Positions 24,830 to 33,323 of a stretch of 64,000 nucleotides of DNA are shown piece after piece. Origin of the DNA: Streptomyces griseosporeus (lineage in GTDB: Bacteria > Actinomycetota > Actinomycetes > Streptomycetales > Streptomycetaceae); assembly GCF_014656055.1 (NCBI RefSeq), contig NZ_BNBR01000006.1, forward strand, positions 434,001 through 498,000. The letters run 5' to 3'. The translations under genes were made by a program, and so were the position numbers. The notes beneath the pieces are model-generated. The model searched no databases and was not told the origin of the DNA. It saw nothing but the letters and a program-made list of their open reading frames with translations. How positions within the stretch are numbered: position 1 is the stretch's first letter; every line of letters begins with the position of its first letter.

Positions 24830-26451
24830 ACGCTCTCAACCGCAGACGCCTCCTCGTCTCCACCGCGGCACTCACGGCCGGCCTCGGCCTGCCCCTGGAG
24901 GCCCACGCCGCGTACGGCGCGGACGCGGCGACCTCGTCGGCGTACAGCGAGCGCTCCCGCACCGGCCGCAAGCTGCGCCAGCGGGCCGCCGAGCGGGACT
25001 ACCCGGCCACGCTGCCCGACCACCCGGTCAACGGCGAGGAGTCCCTCCCCTCCAAGATCGCCAGCTACTCGAAGGGCCTGCCGCACAACGACCTCGGCGA
25101 GGTCGACGTCACCGCGTACGCCCGGCTGATCCACGCCCTCACGACCGGCAACCCCGCCGACTTCGAGGCGATCCCCTCGGCGGGCGAGCGCAAGCAGCTC
25201 GGCCCGCAGGGCGGGCTCGCCTACGACCTCGCCGGACCCGACCCGTTCAAGCTGGTCGTGCCGCCCGCCCCGCGCATGGACAGCGCGCAGGGCGCCGCCG
25301 AGATGGCCGAGCTGTACTGGCTGGCGATGCTGCGGGACGTGAAGTTCACCGACTTCGAGGACTCACCGCTCGCCGCCGCTGCGGCCGCCGACCTGTCCAC
25401 GTACTCCGACATCCACGCGCCCAAGCAGGGCGGCGGGATCACCCCGCAGACCCTGTTCCGCGGGAACACCCCGGCCGATCTGACCGGCCCGTTCGTCTCG
25501 CAGTTCCTGCTGCGGACCGTCCAGTACGGCACCCTGCGCGTCCCGCAGCTGCACGACACCGTCGCTCCCGGCGTCGACCACGGCACCGACTTCGCGGAGT
25601 GGCTCGCCCTCCAGCGCGGCGCGGCCCGCTCCACCCAGCGGGACTTCGCCGGCACCCGCTACCTCCAGACGCCCCGCGACCTGGCCCACTACACCCACTT
25701 CGACGTCCTGTACCAGGCCTACCTGAACGCCGCGCTGATCCTGCTGGCGCTGCCGCAGGCCGCCGTACAGGACCGGGGCAACCCCTACCTGACGTCGAAG
25801 AACCAGATGGGCTTCCCGACGTACGGCACCCCGCACCTGGTGTCACTGCTGGCCGAGGCGGCGATCCGGGCCATCAAGCACACCGAGTACCAGCAGTTCT
25901 ACGTCCACCGGCGGGCCCGCCCGGAGGCCTTCGGCGGCCGTATCGAGGTGCACCTGCGGCGCAGCCCCGGCCGCTACACCGGCCTGCTCCACGAGGAGAT
26001 CCTGCGCTCGGAGGTGCTGGAGCGGACGCGCGCGGCGACCGGCTCGTACCTGCTGCCGCTGTCCTTCCCGGAGGGCTCCCCGATGAGCCCGTCGTACCAG
26101 AGCGGGCACGCGACGGTCGCGGGCGCGTGCACGACCGTCCTCAAGGCCTGGTTCGACGAGTCGTACGTCCTCACCGACCCGGTCGTGCCGAGCGCCGACG
26201 GCAAGTCCCTGGTGCCGTACACGGGCGCCGGCCAGGACTCCCTGACCATCGGCGGCGAGCTGAACAAGCTCGCGGCCAACATCGGCGCGGGCCGGGCCGC
26301 CTCGGGCGTCCACTACCGCACCGACAACACGGCGGCGTACACGCTCGGCGAGACGATCGCCCTGGAGCTGCTGCGCGAGCAGAAGCCGCTGTTCAACGAG
26401 GGTGGCGGCTTCTCCGTCACCTGCTTCGACGGCACGGCCGTCACCATCTGA
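24826..26451 (+). CDS. Tat-exported vanadium-dependent haloperoxidase / PAP2-like protein
   Basis: The 541-residue protein has a twin-arginine leader (NRRRLLVSTA, then a hydrophobic stretch and cleavage near AHA-A at about 28). Its C-terminal half carries vanadium-haloperoxidase/acid-phosphatase motifs: HRRARPEAFGGR (361-372), SYQSGHATVAG (423-433) and GRAASGVH (489-496). Arg490 and His496 lie where the vanadate-binding Arg and His are expected. The Lys usually just before the first motif appears to be Gln (YQQFYVHRR), so halogenation may be lost. Export by Tat indicates folding in the cytoplasm and action outside. Its start overlaps the ATPase stop by 4 bp. Confidence 0.85.
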   Translation: MNALNRRRLLVSTAALTAGLGLPLEAHAAYGADAATSSAYSERSRTGRKLRQRAAERDYPATLPDHPVNGEESLPSKIASYSKGLPHNDLGEVDVTAYARLIHALTTGNPADFEAIPSAGERKQLGPQGGLAYDLAGPDPFKLVVPPAPRMDSAQGAAEMAELYWLAMLRDVKFTDFEDSPLAAAAAADLSTYSDIHAPKQGGGITPQTLFRGNTPADLTGPFVSQFLLRTVQYGTLRVPQLHDTVAPGVDHGTDFAEWLALQRGAARSTQRDFAGTRYLQTPRDLAHYTHFDVLYQAYLNAALILLALPQAAVQDRGNPYLTSKNQMGFPTYGTPHLVSLLAEAAIRAIKHTEYQQFYVHRRARPEAFGGRIEVHLRRSPGRYTGLLHEEILRSEVLERTRAATGSYLLPLSFPEGSPMSPSYQSGHATVAGACTTVLKAWFDESYVLTDPVVPSADGKSLVPYTGAGQDSLTIGGELNKLAANIGAGRAASGVHYRTDNTAAYTLGETIALELLREQKPLFNEGGGFSVTCFDGTAVTI

Positions 26452-26495
26452 TCCCCGCTCACGCTGTTCACGCCGAAGGAAGCAGAGAAAAGACG

Positions 26496-27479
26496 ATGCG
26501 GAAGACGCAACTGGGAACGCAGGGCCTCGAGGTCTCGGCGGTCGGCCTCGGCTGCATGGGCATGACGTTCGGGTACGGCTCGGTCGAGGAGTCGCGGTCG
26601 ATCGCCACGATCGAGCGGGCGCTGGAGCTGGGGGTCGACTTCCTCGACTCCTCCGACCACTACGGCCCCGAGACCAACGAGACGCTGATCGGGCGGGCCA
26701 TCGCCGGCCGCCGCGACGAGGTGATCGTCGCGACCAAGTTCGGCAGCTACTCCACCGAGACGCCGCCGCGGATCCCCGACGGCCGCCCGGAGACCGTGCG
26801 CTGGGCCGTCGAGGGCTCGCTGAAGCGGCTCGGCACCGACTACATCGACCTTTACTACCAGCACCGGGTCGACCCGCGCGTGCCGGTCGAGGAGACCGTC
26901 GGCGTGATGGCCGAGCTGGTCGCCGAGGGCAAGGTGCGCTACCTCGGCCTGTGCGAGGCGTCGGCGCAGACGATCCGGCGGGCGCACGCCGTCCACCCGA
27001 TCACGGCCGTGCAGAGCGAGTACTCGCTGTGGACGCGGGACGCCGAGGAGGAGGTGCTGCCGACGCTGAAGGAGCTGGGCATCGGCTTCGTGGCGTACAG
27101 CCCGCTCGGCCGCGGCTTCCTCACCGGCACGATCTCCTCGCTGGACAGCCTCGCGGAGAACGACTTCCGGCGGATCGCGCCGCGCTTCCAGGGCGACAAC
27201 CTCGACGCCAACCGGGGCCTGCTGCGCCGGCTGCAGGAGATCGCCGGGGAGCGGGGCGTGACGCCCGCGCAGGTCGCGCTGGCGTGGGTGCTGCGCCCGG
27301 CCGAGGGCATCGTGCCGATCCCCGGCACGACGCGCCCGCAGCGGGTGGACGAGAACAGCGCGGCGCTGGACATCGCGCTGACCGACACGGAGATCGCGGA
27401 GCTGTCGGCGGTGTTCGCGCCCGGTTCGGCGGTGGGCGACCGCTACCCGGCGCCGATGATGGCGACGCTGAACGGCTGA
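26496..27479 (+). CDS. Aldo/keto reductase
   Basis: The 327-residue AKR has the catalytic tetrad Asp51, Tyr56 (DSSDHYGPE), Lys81 (VATKFGSY) and His123 (LYYQHRVD), and the NADP-binding PIPGTTRPQRVDEN motif near residue 275. It belongs to the AKR11/AKR13-like group that reduces aldehydes or ketones. Ribosome site GAAGGAAGCAGAG precedes the ATG at 26496. It follows the haloperoxidase gene by 44 bp and is the last gene of the unit. It could provide a final carbonyl reduction. Confidence 0.92.
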   Translation: MRKTQLGTQGLEVSAVGLGCMGMTFGYGSVEESRSIATIERALELGVDFLDSSDHYGPETNETLIGRAIAGRRDEVIVATKFGSYSTETPPRIPDGRPETVRWAVEGSLKRLGTDYIDLYYQHRVDPRVPVEETVGVMAELVAEGKVRYLGLCEASAQTIRRAHAVHPITAVQSEYSLWTRDAEEEVLPTLKELGIGFVAYSPLGRGFLTGTISSLDSLAENDFRRIAPRFQGDNLDANRGLLRRLQEIAGERGVTPAQVALAWVLRPAEGIVPIPGTTRPQRVDENSAALDIALTDTEIAELSAVFAPGSAVGDRYPAPMMATLNG

Positions 27480-27500
27480 GCGGTGGTGTGAGGGACGGCG

Positions 27501-27531
27501 AGGGGTGCCCCTGGTACGACGGGGGCACCCT
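27501..27531. terminator. Bidirectional terminator at the end of the AvrD operon
   Basis: AGGGGTGCCCC and GGGGGCACCC form a hairpin (one bulge) around a 9-nt loop, between the convergent AKR and XRE-regulator genes. Confidence 0.7.
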
Positions 27532-27540
27532 TCTCTGTGC

Positions 27541-28500
27541 CTACAGGTGGGCGGCGTTGAGGATGCCGCGGGTGTCCACGCCGGTCTCCTGCTCGGGCCG
27601 CGGGTTGTAGAGGACGATCAGCAGGTCGGGGAACTGCGGGATGCGCATCCTGGTGACGTCGAAGTGCAGCACCCCCAGCTCGGGATGGTCGACGACCTTG
27701 ACGTTGACCCCTTCGGCCCGCACGTCGTGCCGGGCCCACAGTTCGGCGAACTCCGGGCTCTTCTTGGTCAGTTCACCGACGACGATCTCGAACCCGAGGT
27801 CACCGGGCCGGGTGGTCATCCCGTACCGGTACTGGGCGACGATCCAGGGCGCGAGTTCGGCCCAGTTGAGGACGCGGGAGCGCACCAGGGGGCTGGTGAA
27901 GAAGGTGACGAGCGAGTTCCGGTCGGTTTTCCGGTACCCGAGCAGGTCGTACGTCGCCTGGTTGGCGGTGACCAGGTTCCAGTACGGGTCGACGACGAAC
28001 GCCGGGTACGGCAGGTTGTTCTCGGTAAGACGCGCCAGCATGACATCCACTTCGAGCGGCTCAGAACTGAGAGGCAGCGGCGGATTCAGACCGGCCAGCA
28101 CATACAGGTAGGTGCGCTCGGCCTGGTCGAGCCGGAGCACCTTGGTGATGGCGTCGAGCACCTGCGGGGACACGGAGATGTTCCGGCCCTGTTCCAGCCA
28201 CTGGTACCAGGAGGCGCTGACTCCGGCCAGGAAGGCGACTTCCTCGCGCCGCAGCCCGGGCGTCCTCCGGCGTCCGTAGTGCGGGATCCCGACGTCGCCG
28301 GGCGTCAGCCGGCCGCGCCGGTTGACCAGGAAGTCCCGCAGTTCCTTGCGGCGACGGGCCTCGGAGGACGAGGACCTGCCGCTGCCGGTCCCGACCGCCC
28401 CGGCGGCCGGCTTCGCAGCCGCCGCCCCCTCTTCCGGTACCTCTCCCGCTCCGCGCGGCGGGGCCTTGGCCTCCGCCGACTTTCCGGTGATCGCGTACAC
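27541..28500 (-). CDS. XRE/MmyB-type transcriptional regulator with fatty-acid-binding (MLTR-LBD-like) domain
   Basis: The 319-residue regulator has a disordered Ala/Pro-rich leader (1-45) and a helix-turn-helix at about 75-125. The HTH includes RRRTPGLRREEVAFLAGVSASWYQWLEQGR, here named only in part: GLRREEVA and SWYQWLEQG are diagnostic of the MmyB family. A PAS-like C-terminal domain runs from about 165 to 300 (PAFVVDPYWNLVTANQA ... GVLHFDVTRMRIP). That domain is known to bind fatty acids in related proteins. The GTG at 28498-28500 with GGGGGGTGCA upstream is preferred. Placed tail-to-tail with an acyl-processing operon, it is a candidate receptor or regulator for that product. Confidence 0.88.
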   Translation of the reverse strand: MYAITGKSAEAKAPPRGAGEVPEEGAAAAKPAAGAVGTGSGRSSSSEARRRKELRDFLVNRRGRLTPGDVGIPHYGRRRTPGLRREEVAFLAGVSASWYQWLEQGRNISVSPQVLDAITKVLRLDQAERTYLYVLAGLNPPLPLSSEPLEVDVMLARLTENNLPYPAFVVDPYWNLVTANQATYDLLGYRKTDRNSLVTFFTSPLVRSRVLNWAELAPWIVAQYRYGMTTRPGDLGFEIVVGELTKKSPEFAELWARHDVRAEGVNVKVVDHPELGVLHFDVTRMRIPQFPDLLIVLYNPRPEQETGVDTRGILNAAHL

Positions 28501-28831
28501 GATCTGCACCCCCCATTCCGGCCGCGCTTCCCCAGCGGCGGCCTGTGTTCTACGTGATCCGGAGCGCGTGCACAGCGAACGGGAACGCCCCTCGCAGCGA
28601 AGCCCCCTTGCTTGCGTGCGACCGAGCCGACACTGCACAGCGCGCTGCCGAAGGCACAGACGAAGCTTCCCCTCGGGCATGTACAACTCAGGCCGAAAAG
28701 ACCAAGGTTTGACCGTGATGTTGCCCACGTTTCGGACACGGGGGGCGCGGGCGTGGCCGGAGCCGGAGTTCTTGCGGGGGTGAGGGCCACGGTGTCAGGT
28801 GTCAGGTGTCAGGTGCAGTCCACGGGATCAG
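28501..28831. other. Intergenic region upstream of the MmyB-type regulator
   Basis: No gene is supported in this 331-bp stretch. It must contain the regulator's promoter. Near its right end three head-to-tail copies of the heptamer TGTCAGG lie at 28792-28812, just past the end of the DUF1152 gene. Confidence 0.5.
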
Positions 28832-29929
28832 TTACTCAGGCGTGGCGGTGACACGCCACAAGGGAGGTTCATACTGCTCCGGGCGGCTGTCGATGACCAG
28901 GCGTCGCAGCGCCTCGCGCTGGGAACCGGGGAGATTCAAGGCCTCCGTAAGCCGCCGAAATGTCGTATGGGTGACGCCACGGCGCCGCGCTTCCGCCTCG
29001 AACCGGTCGAGCTGCGCCGACACCACGTCGGCGTCGATCTCCACGGGCGGCTGCTCGCTCAACCGGGCGGCCTTCTCCCGTTCGTGGTCGATCTCGGAGA
29101 TCCCGCAGATTTCGCGGGCGTACGCCTCGACCTCGTCCAAGGCGGCGGTGGTCATGATGGCGCGGGCGAGGCGGTTCCGGTTCACCGCTTCGTCCAGGTC
29201 GACAGCGTGAACCCTCGGTCCCTCGTCCGTGAGCGCCACGGCCGGCCCGGCATCGCGCACCTCACAGCTGCCCCGAACCCCTCGGGCGGTGGCGGCGAGC
29301 ATGGCGGCCACCTCGGAGGGATGCCACTCCAGAACGCTGCTCACCGGCTCGACGTCCGTCGCCGTGAAGGTGTGGACGACAGGCCCGAGGAGTGGCCGCA
29401 GCGCATCCGGCGGAAGCTCGCCATCCAGCCCCGGCCCGGCCACCAGCAACCGCACGGACGCATTGACCTGGCACGCGGCGGCCAGGGTAAGGGCATCGGC
29501 GAGCGGACTCTTCAGCGTCGGCTCGCCGCCCTGCGCGAGAATGTCCCCACCGACGTCGAGGAGATCGATCGACTCGGGCTCCAATTGGCGCACGACTTCC
29601 TCCAGCTGCCGCGTAACACCCTCAACGCCCCGCTGCGGATCGAGCAGCGCGAAGGTGTGCGGAAGCTCCGCCGCCAGACGCGGCAGCGTGGACCGGGTGG
29701 GCGCAACGGGCCGAGCACTCGCGGGCACGGTCCGCACGGCGGAGGTCAGGGGGGCAAGCCCCTCAAAGTCGCTCGTGCTACGCGGCCCGGGCACAGGATC
29801 GACGACCAGCCGGTCCCAGGCATAGGTGAGGATCACGGCCGGTTCCTCGCCGCCGTACAGGGCGGCGTGCAGCATGGCGGCGGCAACGGCATCGCCTCCA
29901 CCGCCGGCCGCGACGATCAGCCTCGTCAT
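28832..29929 (-). CDS. DUF1152 domain-containing protein
   Basis: The 365-residue protein has a glycine-rich N-terminus (TRLIVAAGGGGDAVAAAML) and an internal ESIDLLDVGGDIL segment. Both are typical of DUF1152, a family scattered in actinobacteria and archaea with no known function but a nucleotide-binding-like look. The C-terminal 70 residues are helical and charged. The ATG at 29927-29929 is preferred because TACGCT lies 7 nt upstream (leaderless); a further ATG at 29959 is possible. Divergently upstream is the Ser/Thr kinase gene. No enzymatic role can be assigned. Confidence 0.82.
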   Translation of the reverse strand: MTRLIVAAGGGGDAVAAAMLHAALYGGEEPAVILTYAWDRLVVDPVPGPRSTSDFEGLAPLTSAVRTVPASARPVAPTRSTLPRLAAELPHTFALLDPQRGVEGVTRQLEEVVRQLEPESIDLLDVGGDILAQGGEPTLKSPLADALTLAAACQVNASVRLLVAGPGLDGELPPDALRPLLGPVVHTFTATDVEPVSSVLEWHPSEVAAMLAATARGVRGSCEVRDAGPAVALTDEGPRVHAVDLDEAVNRNRLARAIMTTAALDEVEAYAREICGISEIDHEREKAARLSEQPPVEIDADVVSAQLDRFEAEARRRGVTHTTFRRLTEALNLPGSQREALRRLVIDSRPEQYEPPLWRVTATPE

Positions 29930-30371
29930 GACGCCAGCGTAGGAGGCAAAGAGATACATTTACGCGCCACACACGCTGCGCTCCCCGCTTTCCCTTCGCA
30001 TTGAGCGTGTGGCGGTCGGCCACGCGGGACGCCTGGCCCGAGTCCTCAACGCCCTGTGACCACCACGAGCAACTGGCGCAGACACGCCGGCGCAAGGAGC
30101 CGGGAGACGATCCCCGGTGAGCTGTTCACTCCGAATGTGCCGGGCGGCCTGCGGCGAGCCGATCACCGGCCCGGACGACGTCATCTACACGCTGACAGGT
30201 CCCCTGGCCTGCGCAGCAGGGGATCCTCCGCAAAGCTCCCGCCACGGGCAAGCGGGGCCGTTTCGTCGCCGTCTCGACTTGGGCCGGATATCCGGCAGAG
30301 GCTGCGGGTACCCGCCCCACAGCATGGCCCATGGCCGAGTCCGGTACGCGGTGACAGCAACGGAGAACCAG
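29930..30371. other. Intergenic region with a short Cys-containing reading frame
   Basis: The 442 bp between the DUF1152 start and the kinase start include an open frame (30117 onward) continuous with the kinase. It encodes MCRAACGEPITGPDDVIY and ACAAG, and looks like a small zinc-ribbon remnant. No ribosome site fits it. It may be a decayed gene or chance. Confidence 0.4.
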
Positions 30372-31877
30372 ATGAAGGCCCGCCAAACAGCAGCCCCGCC
30401 GACGCCGACGCTGGTCCCAGCGGAGGAGCAGCCCGGCGAACTCCTTTCCGGCCGCTACCGTTTGGGCGCCAGAATCGGCTCGGGAGGCATGGCCGACGTG
30501 TACGAGGGCGTCGACACGCGCCTTCGGCGGTCCGTGGCCGTCAAGGTGTTCCGGCCCGGCCCGGACCCGCAGACGGAGGACCGTCTCACCGCGGAGGCCG
30601 TCCTTCTGGCCCGCCTGCAGCACCCAGGACTGGTCACCGTCTACGACGCCGGCCGCCACGACGACCGCACCTACCTGGTCATGCAACTGATCGAAGGCCC
30701 CACGCTGCGCGGCATTCTGGCGTCCGGAGCGCTGCCCGAGCGGCGTGTGGTGGAGGTGGGCGCCGCCCTCGCCCGGGTGCTGGCGTATGTCCACCAGTCC
30801 GGCGTCGTGCACCGGGACATCAAACCGTCGAATATCCTCCTCGACACGGCCGGCGCTCCTCACCTCGCCGACTTCGGCATCGCGCGCCTGGCCAACGCCA
30901 CCCGCCACACGGCACCGGACGTACTGATAGGGACCGCCGCCTACCTGGCACCAGAGCAGGTCAAGGGCCGGCAGATCGGGCCGGCCGCCGACGTCTACGC
31001 GCTCGGCCTGGTCCTGCTGGAGTGCCTGAAAGGGGAACTGGAGTACCAGGGCACCCCCTTGGAGGCGACCGTCGCCCGCCTGCACCGCCCACCCGACGTC
31101 CCCGCCTGGCTCCCCCCGGAACTCGCGGCCCTGCTGCGGGCCATGACCGCCCAGGACCCCGAGGCCCGCCCGGACGCCGAGCAGTGCGCACAAGCCCTCG
31201 CCTCCCGGCACACCGGGCCTGCCCCCTACCCCCTGCCGCTCCCGGCGCCCTCCGGGTCGGCCCTTCCGACGCCGCCGGCCACTCCCCCCGGGACGAAGGA
31301 GCACATACGCTCCCAGGATGCGGTCGTCACCCGGCGCGGCCTCCCCGGCGGCACGCGCCACGGCCGTCGTCTGGCGGCGGGCACGGCCCTGGCCCTCTCC
31401 GTGGCCCTGGGCGCGACTCTTGCCGCCACATCGAGCACCAGCGAAAGCGCCGACCGGAACGCAGGGACACCCGCCACAACCCCCGCACACCCGCCCTCCG
31501 GTACCGCGACAGCGAAGAGCGGACCCGGCGCCCCTCCCCCCACCCGGTCTCACGGCACTCAGCCCCCTTCCGGGACATCCGGTGCGTCCGATCCCGCGGC
31601 CGCGACGACCGGCTCCCACGCCCAGCCCGCTTCCAGGACACTCGGCGCCCCTGATCCGGCGGCCGCCCCGGGTTCGAGCCGCGGCGCCTCCGCACCGCAC
31701 ACGAGTCACCGGCCGCCCGGATCGGCGTCACCATCCACGCCGACCGCGACCGGCGCCACCGGCCCGACCCAGACGACACCTGCGGCATCGCCGACCACCG
31801 GCACGGCGCCCGCGTCACCGCGGCCCTCGAAGGGCAAGGCCACCGGCGCACCCCCCAAGCCGAGCCCGACGCGGTAG
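30372..31877 (+). CDS. Serine/threonine protein kinase, PknB-like, with single TM and Pro/Thr-rich extracellular tail
   Basis: The 501-residue kinase has glycine loop GSGGMADVYEG (36-46), ATP-anchoring Lys58 (AVKVF), catalytic HRDIKPSN (147-154), DFG (167-169) and APEQ. The kinase domain ends near residue 280. After a Pro-rich juxtamembrane region comes one transmembrane helix (GTALALSVALGATLAA, about 338-355). A 150-residue Ser/Thr/Pro/Ala-rich outside region follows, without PASTA repeats, so the signal it senses is not readable. I chose the ATG at 30372 after ACGGAGAACC; the frame is open 255 bp further upstream. It lies next to the left boundary of the gpmA island, 60 bp before the repeat. 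Confidence 0.9.
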   Translation: MKARQTAAPPTPTLVPAEEQPGELLSGRYRLGARIGSGGMADVYEGVDTRLRRSVAVKVFRPGPDPQTEDRLTAEAVLLARLQHPGLVTVYDAGRHDDRTYLVMQLIEGPTLRGILASGALPERRVVEVGAALARVLAYVHQSGVVHRDIKPSNILLDTAGAPHLADFGIARLANATRHTAPDVLIGTAAYLAPEQVKGRQIGPAADVYALGLVLLECLKGELEYQGTPLEATVARLHRPPDVPAWLPPELAALLRAMTAQDPEARPDAEQCAQALASRHTGPAPYPLPLPAPSGSALPTPPATPPGTKEHIRSQDAVVTRRGLPGGTRHGRRLAAGTALALSVALGATLAATSSTSESADRNAGTPATTPAHPPSGTATAKSGPGAPPPTRSHGTQPPSGTSGASDPAAATTGSHAQPASRTLGAPDPAAAPGSSRGASAPHTSHRPPGSASPSTPTATGATGPTQTTPAASPTTGTAPASPRPSKGKATGAPPKPSPTR

Positions 31878-31937
31878 AGGCCGACCCGCCCGGGGCACAC
31901 CCGCGTCAGGAGCCCGCCCCGGAGCGACGGCCTACAG

Positions 31938-32015
31938 ACAGCGAAAAGCCCCCTCCGCGGAGAACCCGCAGGCAGGGGGCCAATGACATGGGCGTCTACT
32001 TCTTCTTACCCTGGG
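31938..32015. repeat. Left copy of gpmA 3'-end repeat (candidate attL)
   Basis: This 78-bp segment is a near copy of the gpmA 3' end and terminator found at 36476-36554. It includes a perfectly shared 22-bp core (31986-32007) covering the last codons (Lys-Lys-Lys-stop on the minus strand) and following bases. Differences are a 2-bp deletion in the terminator loop and several substitutions. It is read as the left boundary of an inserted element. Confidence 0.75.
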
Positions 32016-32120
32016 TCTTGCCGGGGATCTTGATGAGCTGCGTTTCTGCTGGTTAGCGCCGTATTAGAACGCGGCTGCGGAGTCACTCTTTGTCGTTGTT
32101 GGCTGCTGTCGAGCAGCCTC

Positions 32121-32144
32121 GGACGGCCCCAGGACGGCCCAGAG
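32121..32144. repeat. Arm-type tandem motif, copy A
   Basis: Two GGACGGCCC half-units lie in tandem about 10 bp apart (32121-32144), roughly 115 bp inside the left repeat core. The same doubled ACGGCCCAG motif occurs at 33249-33270 and 36454-36473 and nowhere else noticed. A short hairpin, GGCTGCT-GTCG-AGCAGCC, sits at 32101-32118. Confidence 0.6.
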
Positions 32145-32217
32145 CCGGGCTCAGTGTTCAGACACAGAGTGCCCAGGCCACGCAAAGCATCACGTCGTAC
32201 AGGGATAGGCCTCGTAT

Positions 32218-33024
32218 CTATGCAACAAGGTCGAGGGAGCCATACGCGACGTCGGCGAAGCTATCCCGGACTGCCTGAAAACGCTCCAGCAGTGGGTCTC
32301 GGACGAAGCCACCGATCATCTCGTCCCAGAACGCAACACAGTTGGCCACTTCCATTACGTGCTTGACCTGTTCCGCATCCAAGGCGTGACTCTCCTGCAA
32401 GGTGAACTCCAAGAGGTCGAGCTTCTCCCACCGCTCCTCATCCTCCAGACGCCCCCACTCGCATAAGAGCCCCCAGGCCACGTGCGCGGAGTTGTGGTGT
32501 GGGTCCTGGCACCACTCGGCGTTGCGAGGGCACCAAGCGTCCTCCAGGGCACTGATCGCCGATCTCAGCACAGCTCTGCGAAGTGCCAACTTCTCCAATT
32601 GGGCGCACTGCTCGGCCACCCTCTCCGCTTGACTGAGAACTGGCGGCGGCCCCAGAACGGCAACGCCAGCCCGGGCCTGCACCACGGCGGTCGCCTTCTG
32701 ATCGAGCAGTTCTCGCCGTGAAGCGCGAGGCATGTCTGGTAGCGCGGTGACGATCCGGACGAAGACGTCTACCGCACTCAGGAAGTCGGCATAGGCCGAG
32801 CGACGTGCACTCTCCAAGGACTCCTCCCGTAACGCACGCTCCTGGAGTTGGGCAGCCGCCACTGTGGCCTGAGATTGATCAAGGCCTGCCGCCACCGTCG
32901 CATTAGCGGCCTTGTCTGCGCTACGTCTGGTCCAGTGGGCAGCGAGCAGAGTGGCAGGCACCGTGATGAGGGTGGTTAGAGCGCTCGTTGCCGCTACAGC
33001 TTGTTCTAGTTGCACGAGACGCAT
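32218..33024 (-). CDS. Hypothetical protein with N-terminal membrane anchor (island gene)
   Basis: The 268-residue protein has one hydrophobic N-terminal segment (TSALTTLITVPATLLAAHW), then a long helical, probably coiled-coil stretch (GLDQSQATVAAAQLQERALREESLESARR). A charged soluble region rich in Trp, Cys and His follows (DAWCPRNAEWCQDPHHNSAHVAWGLL). No family was recognised. Related membrane-coiled-coil proteins are frequent cargo of actinobacterial integrative elements. The ATG at 33022-33024 has no clear ribosome site and may be leaderless. It lies just inside the left boundary of the gpmA island. Confidence 0.75.
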   Translation of the reverse strand: MRLVQLEQAVAATSALTTLITVPATLLAAHWTRRSADKAANATVAAGLDQSQATVAAAQLQERALREESLESARRSAYADFLSAVDVFVRIVTALPDMPRASRRELLDQKATAVVQARAGVAVLGPPPVLSQAERVAEQCAQLEKLALRRAVLRSAISALEDAWCPRNAEWCQDPHHNSAHVAWGLLCEWGRLEDEERWEKLDLLEFTLQESHALDAEQVKHVMEVANCVAFWDEMIGGFVRDPLLERFQAVRDSFADVAYGSLDLVA

Positions 33025-33323
33025 AGTGGTGTCAGAGCCTGTCAGCCGCGGTAAAAAGGTGAATCAGCCGAGGATGACCGTCGCGCCATGCTAGGTCCCT
33101 CATGGGGAGAAGCGCCCCATCTTGCCTGACCGCCGCCCCTGGGGGGAAACCCGTATGGTTCCGGCCCTCTGACCTGGCCTTTCGCCGCAGACGGCCGCGA
33201 CACACCTGTCACTGCCGGTCGCCGTTGGTCGACCTCGGGCACCCTCGCACGGCCCAGGGACGGCCCAGGGCTGAGCCGAGCCGGGAGCGGGGATCAAAAG
33301 CTGCTGCGCCGCACCGACACCGG
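33025..33323. other. Intergenic region in the island, holding arm-like motif copy B
   Basis: No gene is seen in these 299 bp. ACGGCCCAG occurs twice in tandem at 33249-33270, as at the two island ends, suggesting a recombinase arm site or a boundary of an older insertion. Confidence 0.5.

Noticed and set aside
31672..31690. GGGTTCGAGCC resembling a tRNA T-arm
   Set aside because: No acceptor or anticodon arm can be folded around it, and it lies within the kinase's Pro/Thr-rich coding region.
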